The position numbers and the translations under genes are program-made. 64,000 nt of DNA, from contig NZ_JAAALB010000007.1 of assembly GCF_009905545.1 (NCBI RefSeq), positions 1-64,000 of the forward strand, given 5' to 3'. The notes under the pieces are model-generated. The model made no database searches and was not told the DNA's origin. It saw nothing but the letters and a program-made list of their open reading frames with translations. Below, one piece after another: positions 24,874-33,148 of this stretch (positions are counted from its first letter, which is position 1; each line of letters opens with the position of its first letter). The DNA is from Cellulophaga sp. BC115SP (lineage in GTDB: Bacteria; Bacteroidota; Bacteroidia; Cytophagales; Spirosomataceae).

Positions 24874-26418
24874 ATGAAAAACGTTCTGAAAAATGTATTG
24901 CTGTGTTCTATTGGCAGTTTACCGCTGGTAAGCTTTGGCCAAAAAAAAGAACAAGAAACCAATCATCTACGACCAGTTATCCATTTTACCCCTCAAAAAA
25001 ATTGGATGAATGACCCTAATGGATTACTATTTTATAAAGGGCAATATCATCTTTATTTCCAGCACAATCCTTTTGGAAACCAATGGGGACACATGAGTTG
25101 GGGGCATGCCACAAGCTCTGATTTGTTGCATTGGACCGAACATCCTGTGGCTATTCCAGAAGATACAACCATGATATTTTCGGGTAGTCTTGTACATGAT
25201 GAGCGCAACACCTCTGGATTTGCAACTTCTCCTGAAGGTAGTCTAGTAGCGATTTATACAGCTCATATTGATGGAAAGAAACAATCACAGTACATCGCAT
25301 ACTCCAATGATGGTGGAATGTCTTTTACTAAATATGCCAAGAATCCAGTAGTTGATTTAGGGAAGAAGGACTTTCGCGACCCCAATGTATTTTGGCATGC
25401 TGGTTCTTCACAATGGGTTATGACGGTGGTTTTACCACTCGAATACAAAGTGTTATTTTATGGTTCGAAAAATCTTAAAGATTGGTCATTATTAAGCGAA
25501 TTTACTAATCAAGGGGATACACGTAAGCCTTGGGAATGTCCTTCGCTTATAGAATTGCCCGTAGAAGGCTCAAATACCTCTAAATGGGTTCTTATGCTAT
25601 CTTCAAATGGTTCGACGGAAGGATACACAGGAATGCAATATTTTGTAGGAGATTTTGATGGGAAGACTTTCACCAACCTCAATGCTCCCCAACAGGCTAT
25701 GCATGTTGACTACGGGAAAGATGTGTATGCAGGTATTCCCTACAACGGATTACCCAAAGAACAAGCAACTTTGGTAGCATGGATGACTAACCTAAATTAT
25801 ACAGGTGATAACCCCACCTTCCCTTGGCGAGGACAAATGACGATTCCTAGAAAGTTGTCTTTGAGAAATACCTCAGGTGGATTGAGACTGGTTCAAGCAC
25901 CTGTGATTTCTTCGAAGTTTTTGGAGAAGCAGTATTCTTTCGAAAAAGAAAATTTCAAGATTAAAAATTCAATAGAATTGAGTGGAGGAACCTTATTTGC
26001 GGATAATGCTTATTTGATTGAGGCTGAAATAGAAGTAAAATCTGCTAGTAAAGTAGGTTTTAAAATTGCACAAGAAGTAGACTCTTTGGATAATAAAAAG
26101 AACAAGCTTGAAACAAAAGTATATTATGATGTTAAAAAGAAGAGCTTGGTTTTGGATAGACTTAAATCTTCGGTAAAACATCATCCTCAATTTCCGAGTG
26201 TTGAACAGGCCAATTATGAATTGAAAGATGGAGTGTTAAAATTGCAAATTTTAGTAGATAGAATGTCTGTCGAAGTATTTGCTAATGATGGGCTAACTAC
26301 AATAACGGATTTAATTTTTCCATCCGAAAAAGGGAAAGTACTTTCGATTTTTACGGAAAGTGGTAAATCTTACGTAAGAAAATTAAAAATTTGGAACTTG
26401 AAAGGTGAATCAAAGTAA
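24874..26418 (+). CDS. Glycoside hydrolase family 32 (secreted fructanase/levanase type)
   Basis: A 514-residue enzyme with a signal peptide (about residues 1-22, ending SFG). The five-bladed propeller carries the family's acidic triad: nucleophile D in NWMNDPNGL, the transition-state D in FRDPNVFW and the acid/base E in WECPSLIEL. A C-terminal beta-sandwich follows from about residue 350 (VDRMSVEVFANDGLTTITDLIFPS). GH32 enzymes release fructose from levan, inulin or sucrose. A TACCTTTG -7 box sits near 24770. It is not in a SusC/SusD locus, which is unusual for Bacteroidota polysaccharide use. Confidence 0.92.
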   Translation: MKNVLKNVLLCSIGSLPLVSFGQKKEQETNHLRPVIHFTPQKNWMNDPNGLLFYKGQYHLYFQHNPFGNQWGHMSWGHATSSDLLHWTEHPVAIPEDTTMIFSGSLVHDERNTSGFATSPEGSLVAIYTAHIDGKKQSQYIAYSNDGGMSFTKYAKNPVVDLGKKDFRDPNVFWHAGSSQWVMTVVLPLEYKVLFYGSKNLKDWSLLSEFTNQGDTRKPWECPSLIELPVEGSNTSKWVLMLSSNGSTEGYTGMQYFVGDFDGKTFTNLNAPQQAMHVDYGKDVYAGIPYNGLPKEQATLVAWMTNLNYTGDNPTFPWRGQMTIPRKLSLRNTSGGLRLVQAPVISSKFLEKQYSFEKENFKIKNSIELSGGTLFADNAYLIEAEIEVKSASKVGFKIAQEVDSLDNKKNKLETKVYYDVKKKSLVLDRLKSSVKHHPQFPSVEQANYELKDGVLKLQILVDRMSVEVFANDGLTTITDLIFPSEKGKVLSIFTESGKSYVRKLKIWNLKGESK

Positions 26419-26485
26419 GTGAGAAATGAATGAAATCACTAGGAGCAAAGGTAAAAGGTCTTTGCTCTTTGATTTGTACAACAAT

Positions 26486-26521
26486 AAAAAAGCCCTCAAA
26501 CTTTCGTAAGAGGGCTTTTTT
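26486..26521. terminator. Intrinsic terminator after the tRNA-Val pair
   Basis: AAAAAAGCCCTC and GAGGGCTTTTTT pair with T-runs on both strands. It can end the minus-strand tRNA transcript and the plus-strand GH32 transcript. Confidence 0.85.
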
Positions 26522-26522
26522 G

Positions 26523-26597
26523 TGGTCCCACTAGGATTCGAACCTAGGACCCCCTGCTTGTAAGGCAGGTGCTCTGAACCAGCTGAGCTATGAAACC
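26523..26597 (-). tRNA. tRNA-Val (anticodon UAC), second in transcript
   Basis: Read on the minus strand, it gives a full 75-nt cloverleaf: acceptor GGTTTCA/TGGGACC with two G-U pairs, D-arm GCTC-AGCTGGTTCA-GAGC, anticodon loop CTTACAA with anticodon TAC, and T-arm CTAGG-TTCGAAT-CCTAG. The discriminator is A; CCA is not encoded. Confidence 0.95.
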
Positions 26598-26616
26598 TAA
26601 AATGAAAATAAAGTGG

Positions 26617-26691
26617 TGGTCCCACTAGGATTCGAACCTAGGACCCCCTGCTTGTAAGGCAGGTGCTCTGAACCAGCTGAGCTATGAAACC
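26617..26691 (-). tRNA. tRNA-Val (anticodon UAC), first in transcript
   Basis: This is an identical copy of the tRNA 20 bp away, with the same cloverleaf and anticodon TAC. The tandem arrangement points to a recent duplication or one transcript processed into two tRNAs. Confidence 0.95.
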
Positions 26692-27171
26692 ATTTTACTT
26701 TGTGTCGTTGTTGTTGCGTTTAACGTGGTGCAAAATTACGCTGTTGAAATGTATTATGCAAGTCCTTTTGCGAAAAAAAATCACATTTTTTTAAAAGTTT
26801 TTAGTAACGTTTTTGTTATCAGAGAGTTAAATGATGAAAAAATTTTACATTTTTTTCAAAAAAACTACTCGACTTTTCTGAAATTCGTAATTTTTAGAGA
26901 AAAATTGTATTTAATCCTCTTCTTTTACCTCTAAAAGGTAGAACGAAAAATAAAATATTTTCAAAAAAACGTCTGAAACCATTTAATAAACAAATTTTAC
27001 CAATAAACCGATAAAAATAATGGCTTGTAAGCAAAACTTTCCTTCTATAGAAAAGAAGATTTTTTTAATTCACAAAACCTAATAGATTTGTAACAACAAG
27101 AACAGACAATCACTCCTTGTTTTGTTCGAGGAGAATTTTAAATAATAATTTCTTAAACCAACTTTTTAAAA
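26692..27171. other. AT-rich gene-free stretch before the TerC gene
   Basis: This stretch contains poly-A/poly-T runs. A 69-codon ORF at 26725-26934 is low-complexity and not credible. No yybP-ykoY type riboswitch motif, known upstream of some TerC genes, was recognised. Confidence 0.4.
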
Positions 27172-28008
27172 ATGATACAACAACTATTAAGTCCAGATGC
27201 TATCATCAGTTTAATTACACTTACATTTCTTGAAATTGTACTCGGTATCGACAACATTATCTTTATTTCGATTGCTGCAAACAAATTAGCGGTAAAAGAT
27301 CAGCCCAAAGCTCGTAATATCGGTTTGTTATTAGCCATGATTTTCCGTGTAGTATTGCTATTTGGTTTGTCGATTATCATTTCTTTACAAGAACCTTTTG
27401 TTCACATCGATTGGGGTTGGTTTAAAGCAGGTATTTCTGGACAAAGTTTGATTTTATTTGTAGGTGGTTTGTTTTTGCTTTACAAAGCTACTTCTGAGAT
27501 TCACCACAAATTAGAAGGAGACCCTAACGAAGACCACGTAGATCGTCCAAAAGGAAGTGCTGCTGATAAGTTGACAGCCGTAGTTTTACAAATCGCCCTG
27601 ATTAATATCGTGTTCTCTATCGACTCGATTTTGACAGCCATAGGTTTGACGCATAACTTACCAGTAATGATTTTATCGGTTGTATTGTCAATTTTGATTA
27701 TGATGGGCTTCTCTGGTCCTGTAGGCAAATTTGTTAATGACCACCCATCAATTCAAATGCTAGGGTTAGCCTTTTTGATTATGATTGGCTTTATGTTGAT
27801 TGCAGAAAGTGCTCATGGCTCTCACGTGTCAATCTTTGCTTCGGAAATTGGTACAGTACCGAAAGGATATTTATATTTTGCAATTGCCTTCTCATTGTTA
27901 GTAGAATTCTTGAATATGAAGACTCAAAAAGCAAAACCTGTACAGTTGCATGATTACAAAGTGCAAGCTAAAAAAGAAGGTTTGTTGGAAGATGAAGATG
28001 AGAAATAA
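27172..28008 (+). CDS. TerC-family integral membrane protein
   Basis: A 278-residue protein with about seven membrane segments and the two repeated family motifs, FLEIVLGIDNIIFISIAA near the N-terminus and NIVFSIDSILTAIGL near residue 145, whose Asp residues lie inside the membrane. TerC relatives export metals such as Mn(II) and are linked to metallation of exported proteins; YgdQ/YkoY-type members match this length. The C-terminus is acidic and Lys-rich (KKEGLLEDEDEK). A structured region and a strong terminator follow. Confidence 0.88.
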   Translation: MIQQLLSPDAIISLITLTFLEIVLGIDNIIFISIAANKLAVKDQPKARNIGLLLAMIFRVVLLFGLSIIISLQEPFVHIDWGWFKAGISGQSLILFVGGLFLLYKATSEIHHKLEGDPNEDHVDRPKGSAADKLTAVVLQIALINIVFSIDSILTAIGLTHNLPVMILSVVLSILIMMGFSGPVGKFVNDHPSIQMLGLAFLIMIGFMLIAESAHGSHVSIFASEIGTVPKGYLYFAIAFSLLVEFLNMKTQKAKPVQLHDYKVQAKKEGLLEDEDEK

Positions 28009-28055
28009 GTCGAAAATAAGGTAGATTGGTCAATTAAGACTTGAAACTTTTCAAC

Positions 28056-28178
28056 GAAGCTGTTTAAGCAAAAGAAAGAATGCTTGAGTTAAAGTCAACA
28101 ATATGACTTGTTCTTGACCAATAATTTCCCTTAGCAGGTGGATTTATTCACCTGCTAGGTGAACATTTAAACAGCTTC
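28056..28178 (+). ncRNA. Structured RNA candidate (multibranched fold)
   Basis: GAAGCTGTTTAA (28056-28067) pairs perfectly with TTAAACAGCTTC (28167-28178), closing about 100 nt. Inside are three hairpins: GCA/TGC with flanking AA/TT (28066-28085), AAGTCA-ACAATA-TGACTT (28092-28109) and TAGCAGGTG/CACCTGCTA (28132-28157). A terminator follows 6 nt later. It could be an sRNA, a structured 3'UTR of the TerC gene, or chance. The strand is set by the terminator and by TerC. Confidence 0.4.
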
Positions 28179-28183
28179 AATCT

Positions 28184-28225
28184 CAACAAAAAAGCGAATA
28201 GAATACTCTATTCGCTTTTTTGTTG
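28184..28225. terminator. Very strong bidirectional terminator
   Basis: A 19-bp perfect stem (CAACAAAAAAGCGAATAGA and its complement) with a 4-base loop ATAC, and A and T tracts on both sides. It separates the convergent TerC and thioredoxin genes. Confidence 0.95.
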
Positions 28226-28309
28226 TATAAATACCCAAAGATGGTTCCTAAAAAACAAAAGCCAGCGCTTTTGGGAAGGCTGACTTTTGACAATTGTTAT
28301 TGGATAATA

Positions 28310-28759
28310 TTATTTTACTTTTTGAGCTGTCTGAAGGATTTCTTTAGCTCCTCCTTGTGGCACACCAAGTAATGTTTTCTTTACTTTTCCATTGCTATCC
28401 ATGAAGAATAATGTTGGATAACCTTCTACTGGATACATTTGCGCAACAGCTTCACCTTCTGCACTTTCATAGTCAACAGCTACACTGATAAATTTGCTAT
28501 TCATAAAGTCTCCAAGAGCTTTATCTGTAAAAACTTTTGTTTTCAAATATTTACAAGGACCACACCAAGTAGTGTAACAGTCAACAAGTACTAATTTCTT
28601 TTCTTGTTTTGCTTTAGCTAAAGCCTGTTTAAAAGTACCGCTGAAAAATTGAATACCAGTAGTTCCTTCAGACTTTGATTTAGAAGTAGGGTTATTTTCG
28701 GCAAAAGAGTGGATTGTAAATAAAGTAAGTACAATCGCGAAAAATCTTGATTTGAGCAT
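28310..28759 (-). CDS. Secreted thioredoxin-fold protein
   Basis: A 149-residue protein with a signal peptide (residues ~1-20, LFTIHSFA) and a thioredoxin domain holding the active site TTWCGPCKYLKTKVF near residue 65. The cis-Pro region is VEGYPTLFFMDSNGKV. It resembles the DUF255/thiol:disulfide interchange type proteins (thioredoxin_7) of Bacteroidota. A role in periplasmic disulfide reduction is likely; the partner is unknown. Single gene. Confidence 0.88.
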   Translation of the reverse strand: MLKSRFFAIVLTLFTIHSFAENNPTSKSKSEGTTGIQFFSGTFKQALAKAKQEKKLVLVDCYTTWCGPCKYLKTKVFTDKALGDFMNSKFISVAVDYESAEGEAVAQMYPVEGYPTLFFMDSNGKVKKTLLGVPQGGAKEILQTAQKVK

Positions 28760-29033
28760 CGTAATGAAATTTAAAGCGTTTGTTAATTTAACGTGAAAAT
28801 CGACCTTTTTAGTTTCTGATGCAAGAATTTTATCTCAAGTACCTAAAAAAAGCTACAAACGAACCTTATTTGAATATTCTTGACAAAAATTTGTACAAAA
28901 CACGGGGTTGCCAAACTTCCGAGCACTGAAATTGTTTATCTTGTAGACTTATTACTGACCGATAAACTTAGTCAAAATGAACTTAAATTTGGTCACTTGC
29001 TATTCTGTTTTATTAAAAATCAACAAACTTACG

Positions 29034-29495
29034 ATGCTTCTGAAATTTGATTTAAATGGTAAAAGCCAGAGCGTGGACGTTCCAGAGGATATGCCATTGC
29101 TTTGGGTACTTCGAGATACACTGCAACTAAAAGGAACCAAGTTTGGGTGCGGAAAAGGCTTGTGTGGGGCTTGCACCGTTCACCTTGATGGCAATGCTAT
29201 TCGCTCGTGCTCAATACCAGTTTCACAAGTTCAAAATAAAAAAGTGGTAACGATCGAAGGGCTTGGACAAGGGCAATTACACGCTGTACAACAAGCATGG
29301 ATAGAAGAAGGTGTGCCCCAATGTGGCTATTGCCAACCTGGATTTATGATGGCTACGGCAGATTTACTACAAAGAATTCCTAATCCAACAGATGCCGATA
29401 TTGACGATAATATCACTAACATCTGTCGTTGCGGTACATATTATCGAATGCGAAAGGCTATTCATAAAGCTGCTCAATTAAATCAAAAAGCCTAA
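29034..29495 (+). CDS. (2Fe-2S)-binding small subunit of a xanthine dehydrogenase-family oxidase (IorA-like)
   Basis: A 153-residue subunit with two 2Fe-2S clusters. The plant-type site has Cys in [23 protein letters not shown] (about residues 38-60). The second site is [11 protein letters not shown] and NICRCGTY (about residues 98-132). Size and layout match the isoquinoline 1-oxidoreductase alpha subunit group. The start was set at [10 protein letters not shown]; an ATG at 28977 would add 19 residues before the ferredoxin fold. It lies 5 bp before the molybdenum subunit gene, so the two form an operon. Confidence 0.9.
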   Translation: MLLKFDLNGKSQSVDVPEDMPLLWVLRDTLQLKGTKFGCGKGLCGACTVHLDGNAIRSCSIPVSQVQNKKVVTIEGLGQGQLHAVQQAWIEEGVPQCGYCQPGFMMATADLLQRIPNPTDADIDDNITNICRCGTYYRMRKAIHKAAQLNQKA

Positions 29496-29500
29496 AGACC

Positions 29501-31660
29501 ATGTGGAAAGCAACGAGAAGAAATTTTTTGATAAAAACTGGAGCTGGTCTAGGACTAGCTTTAGGTTTGGGTTGGGTAGGAAAAAAAGCAATTAGAGGTT
29601 TTTTTGTCGAACAAGCAGATAAGGGTGCTTTAGTACAATTCAGTACCGATACCGAGCCACAATATTGGTTTGAAGTACAGAAAGATAATACCGTTTTATT
29701 CCATTCTCCTAAAATTGAGATGGGGCAGGGGGTGTTTTCGGCTTTGGCACAGATTGTAGCAGAAGAATTGGAGATTTCGGTAAACCAAATTAAGGTAGTG
29801 CATAGCGCAACTTCACATGGACCTATAGACCCCAATACTACAGGAGGGAGTGATTCTATTTCGAGTACCTTTTCTCAATTGTCGATGCTCGCCGCTTTGA
29901 TGCGTGAAATGTTGCGAGAACGTGCAGTTGCTTTATTAGAAATTCCACTTTCTGGTCTTAGTGCTCAGAATGGTCATGTAATTGGTCAAGGTAAAAAGTT
30001 GTCTTATGCACAAATTGTTGCACAAACTTCAGAATGGTCTTTGCCAGCTACAGAGCCAACACTGAAAAAGCCTGAAAAGTATCAGGTAATAGGCAAACCA
30101 TTACCAAGAGTAGATTTGGAAGCAAAGGTAAAAGCTGAGCCTATTTTTGGGATAGATGCCACTTTTCCTGATATGGCATACGCTGTTGTGGTACGCTCAC
30201 CCTATTTCGGCGCCGTTAGAGGCATTGTAAATGCTCAAGAAGCCTCAAAATCTTTAGGAGTAATAAAAGTGGTCGAGCAACCTGACTTTGTGGCTGTGGT
30301 GGCAAAAAGTAGATATGAAGCATTGATGGCAAAAGAGAAACTCCAGATAGAGTGGACTAGTCCTACGCCCTTGCTTCAACAAAAAGAAGTAAATGAGATT
30401 GTCCAAATCGGTAAAGGAGACCTTACTGTAGTACAGGAAAATGGCGATTTGACGTGTCTTGAGGAAGGTGAAGATAATATAAAGTTAGAGTTTCATACGC
30501 CTTTGGGCACGCATGCCCAAATGGAGCCTAACGGTGTAGCAGCGTATTACAAAGATGGAAAGGTAGTGGTCAAAATGAGCACTCAGTCTGTCAAAAATAC
30601 CAGAAATGAAATTGCAGAAGCTACAGGTATTCGAGCAGAAGATATCGATATTCACCCAACCTTTATGGGAGGTGGTTTTGGACGTAGGCTTTATACTCCA
30701 CATGCTTATGAAGCTGTAGTTTTGTCACAAGAAATAGGTTTGTCAGTTCATGTATTGTTCGAAAGAGAGCAAGAGTTTCAGAATGGGTATTTACGACCAC
30801 CAACTCATCATAAACTGAGTGCTAAGCTGAATAATGGTAAAATTGAAGCCATTGAACACCAAATTGCAAGTGGAGATGTGGCATTTGGTTCGAGTTTAGT
30901 GCCAAGCTTTGCACCTACCGTTTTGGGTGCCGATTTTGGTGCTTGGCGAGGAGGTTTGTTTCACTACGAAAATATTCAGAATAACAGTGTAAAATATTGG
31001 CGTTGCCAATTGCCCTTTTTTACAAGTTGGTGGCGTGGATTGGGGCTAATGGCAAATTCTTTTGCTATTGAATCTTTTATTGATGAATTAGCCAAAAAAG
31101 CAAAGCAAGATCCTATTAGTTTCAGAATTGCACATATCAAGCAAGATGAACGTGGTAAACGACTCATTGGTGTTTTAAAAGAAGTACAAAAAATCAGTGG
31201 CTTTGGTCAAAAAGTACTTTCTGAAGGTCATGCGATGGGTGTCGCCTGTGCAACGGATGTGAATACTCCTGTGGCGCAAGTTGCTGAAGTTAAAATTGAA
31301 AACGGAGCAATTAAAGTCCTTAAAGTGTATTGTGCTATAGACCCAGGCTTAGTAATCAATCCTGATGGGGTAAAAGCCCAGTGTGAAGGAGCTATTTCGA
31401 TGGGATTGAGCGCAAGCATGTTTGAAGAACTGAATATCGAAGATGGCAAAGTGATGCCCAACCAATACTTGCAGTATCAAATGGCTCAAATACGAGATAT
31501 TCCAGATATTGAAGTTTCAATACTTTCATCAGGTGATACACCTCGTGGGGTAGGAGAGCCCCCTATGGGACCTATAGCACCAGCAATTGCCAATGCAGTT
31601 GCTAGTTTAACAAGTACCCGTATGACCAAGATTCCATTTAAGCAATATCAGTTTAGCTAG
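29501..31660 (+). CDS. Molybdopterin-binding subunit of an aldehyde/isoquinoline oxidoreductase (IorB-like), Tat-exported
   Basis: A 719-residue catalytic subunit. The N-terminus MWKATRRNFLIKTGAGLGLALGLGW is a twin-arginine signal, so the complex probably works in the periplasm. Family segments are EMGQGVFSALAQIVAEEL, GGGFGRRL (cofactor contact) and RGVGEPPMGPIAPAIANAV, whose Glu is the expected catalytic base. It lacks an FAD subunit, as in IorAB and related periplasmic aldehyde oxidases that pass electrons to cytochromes. The substrate is unknown. No cytochrome gene or XdhC-type maturation gene is adjacent. Confidence 0.9.
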   Translation: MWKATRRNFLIKTGAGLGLALGLGWVGKKAIRGFFVEQADKGALVQFSTDTEPQYWFEVQKDNTVLFHSPKIEMGQGVFSALAQIVAEELEISVNQIKVVHSATSHGPIDPNTTGGSDSISSTFSQLSMLAALMREMLRERAVALLEIPLSGLSAQNGHVIGQGKKLSYAQIVAQTSEWSLPATEPTLKKPEKYQVIGKPLPRVDLEAKVKAEPIFGIDATFPDMAYAVVVRSPYFGAVRGIVNAQEASKSLGVIKVVEQPDFVAVVAKSRYEALMAKEKLQIEWTSPTPLLQQKEVNEIVQIGKGDLTVVQENGDLTCLEEGEDNIKLEFHTPLGTHAQMEPNGVAAYYKDGKVVVKMSTQSVKNTRNEIAEATGIRAEDIDIHPTFMGGGFGRRLYTPHAYEAVVLSQEIGLSVHVLFEREQEFQNGYLRPPTHHKLSAKLNNGKIEAIEHQIASGDVAFGSSLVPSFAPTVLGADFGAWRGGLFHYENIQNNSVKYWRCQLPFFTSWWRGLGLMANSFAIESFIDELAKKAKQDPISFRIAHIKQDERGKRLIGVLKEVQKISGFGQKVLSEGHAMGVACATDVNTPVAQVAEVKIENGAIKVLKVYCAIDPGLVINPDGVKAQCEGAISMGLSASMFEELNIEDGKVMPNQYLQYQMAQIRDIPDIEVSILSSGDTPRGVGEPPMGPIAPAIANAVASLTSTRMTKIPFKQYQFS

Positions 31661-31674
31661 GTGTGTAATATTGA

Positions 31675-31900
31675 GAGAATGAATGAGTGAATGTTTTTAA
31701 TATGAGCGGCGCAATGCTTGCTTCTAAAGAGTTATCACTCGAAATATAGTATCAAAAAAGGCGTTCGAAACTAGTTTTCGAACGCCTTTAAGTGACAGTC
31801 AATATATGTCCTTTATTATTGAATAATGCTACTATGCAATAGGTAAAGTGATTGAGATTCAATTAAAAATAATCACTCAATCACAATTCACTAAATAACT
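31675..31900. repeat. Dispersed MITE-like repeat, copy 2 (diverged)
   Basis: This copy has the GAGAATGAATGAGTG-like end, a degenerate GGCGCAATGCTTGC segment and a 34-nt perfect palindrome (31757-31790, AAAGGCGTTCGAAAACTAGT and onward) in place of the AGCGGTCG hairpin. It ends with AATCACTCAATCACAATTCAC, an inverted copy of the other end. The palindrome can terminate the upstream molybdoenzyme operon and the convergent dnaN transcript. Confidence 0.5.
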
Positions 31901-33023
31901 ATGCGTAGCTATTCAACATTACTGGCATAACTAACATCAAGATATTTTCATTTTCCTTTGTTTCGGCAGGGATAATAAGACCTGCACGATTAGGAGCTGA
32001 CATTTCAATAGAAATCATGTTTGAACTCAAGTTGTTCAACATTTCGATTAAGAATTTTGCATTGAAACCGATTTCCATTGGTTCTCCTTCATAATCGCAC
32101 ATCAACTTTTCGTTTGCTTCATTTGAGTAATCCAAATCTTCAGCCGAAATCACTAAGTCATTATGACCTAATTTCAAACGAATTTGATGTGTAGTTTTAT
32201 TTGAGTAAATAGAAATACGTTTCAAAGAACCCAACAATTCTTGACGGTTGATTGTCAATACATTTGGATTATTTTGAGGAATTGCATTTTCGTAATCAGG
32301 GAAACGCTCGTCGATTAAACGACAAATCATTTTGATATTATTGAAGCTGAAAAATGCGTTCGATGAACTAAAGTCAGCTGTTACCACGGTGTCATCAGAA
32401 GGCAATGATGATTTCAATAAGTTCAAGGCCTTGCGAGGAATAATCATGCTTGACTCTTGCTCTGACTGAATATCGCTACGACGGTAACGAATCAAACGGT
32501 GACCGTCTGTTGCTACAAAATTGGTGTATTGCGAATTTAATTGAACATATACCCCTGTCATAGCTGGACGCAAGTCGTCGCTAGAAACAGCAAAAATGGT
32601 ATTGGCAATAGCCGAACCTAATATATCCGCTCCAATTTCTACAGATAAGCTTTTGCTTACTTGCGGAACCTTAGGGAAGTCAATAGGGTTTTCGCCAGAA
32701 AGTTTATAACGACCGTTTTCGGTAATAATTTCAGTTCCAAAAGTCTCAGTATCTACTTTGAAAGTGATTGGCTGGTCTGGTAAGCCTCTCAAGGTATCGA
32801 GTAACAAGCGTGCAGGAACAGCGATTGCACCAGTATCTTGAGATTCTACTTCTAGAGTAGTAATCATCACTGTTTGCAAATCTGAAGCTGTTACAGTTAG
32901 CTGACTGTGTTCGAGTTGGAATAAAAAGTTCTCTAAAATTGGTACAATTGGGTTGTTTGTGATAACGCCATTTACCGTAGAGAGTTGCTTTAATAGAACT
33001 GATGAAGATACGACGAATTTCAT
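31899..33023 (-). CDS. dnaN: DNA polymerase III subunit beta (sliding clamp)
   Basis: A 374-residue clamp with three similar domains. The N-terminus MKFVVSSSVLLKQLSTVNGVI and TVTASDLQTVMITTLEV are typical, as are the middle FVATDGHRLIRYRR and the C-terminal MLVMPVMLNSYA, which resembles the usual MPMRL ending of the protein-binding pocket. Length is standard. It lies downstream of gldG, an order seen in other Bacteroidota. A TACTTTTG box (33115-33122, minus strand) may be part of its promoter. Confidence 0.97.
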   Translation of the reverse strand: MKFVVSSSVLLKQLSTVNGVITNNPIVPILENFLFQLEHSQLTVTASDLQTVMITTLEVESQDTGAIAVPARLLLDTLRGLPDQPITFKVDTETFGTEIITENGRYKLSGENPIDFPKVPQVSKSLSVEIGADILGSAIANTIFAVSSDDLRPAMTGVYVQLNSQYTNFVATDGHRLIRYRRSDIQSEQESSMIIPRKALNLLKSSLPSDDTVVTADFSSSNAFFSFNNIKMICRLIDERFPDYENAIPQNNPNVLTINRQELLGSLKRISIYSNKTTHQIRLKLGHNDLVISAEDLDYSNEANEKLMCDYEGEPMEIGFNAKFLIEMLNNLSSNMISIEMSAPNRAGLIIPAETKENENILMLVMPVMLNSYA

Positions 33024-33114
33024 TAGTGCTGATTGATTTATTTGGAGTCTTTAGGTAAAAAACATTCAAAAGAATGTGTATTTACAAGCTCAAAAGACAT
33101 GTTTAGTTATGCTA

Positions 33115-33122
33115 CAAAAGTA
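33115..33122 (-). promoter_or_regulatory. Candidate -7 box of dnaN
   Basis: On the minus strand TACTTTTG matches TAnnTTTG, 92 bp before the dnaN start. The -33 region is poor. A weak hairpin with a T-run (ACATTC/GAATGT, near 33060-33078) lies downstream of it in the leader. Confidence 0.35.
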
Positions 33123-33148
33123 CGAATAAGCCTTGAAATAAACTTGGA

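Noticed and set aside
26725-26934. 69-codon ORF upstream of the TerC gene
   Set aside because: It is low-complexity (runs of Phe, Lys and Leu) and lies in an AT-rich gap with no start signal.
26935-27171. yybP-ykoY (Mn) riboswitch before the TerC gene
   Set aside because: Such riboswitches occur before some TerC genes, but the conserved loop sequences were not found.
29458-29835. 125-codon ORF antisense to the molybdoenzyme genes
   Set aside because: The plus-strand frames have clear cofactor motifs; the antisense frame has none.
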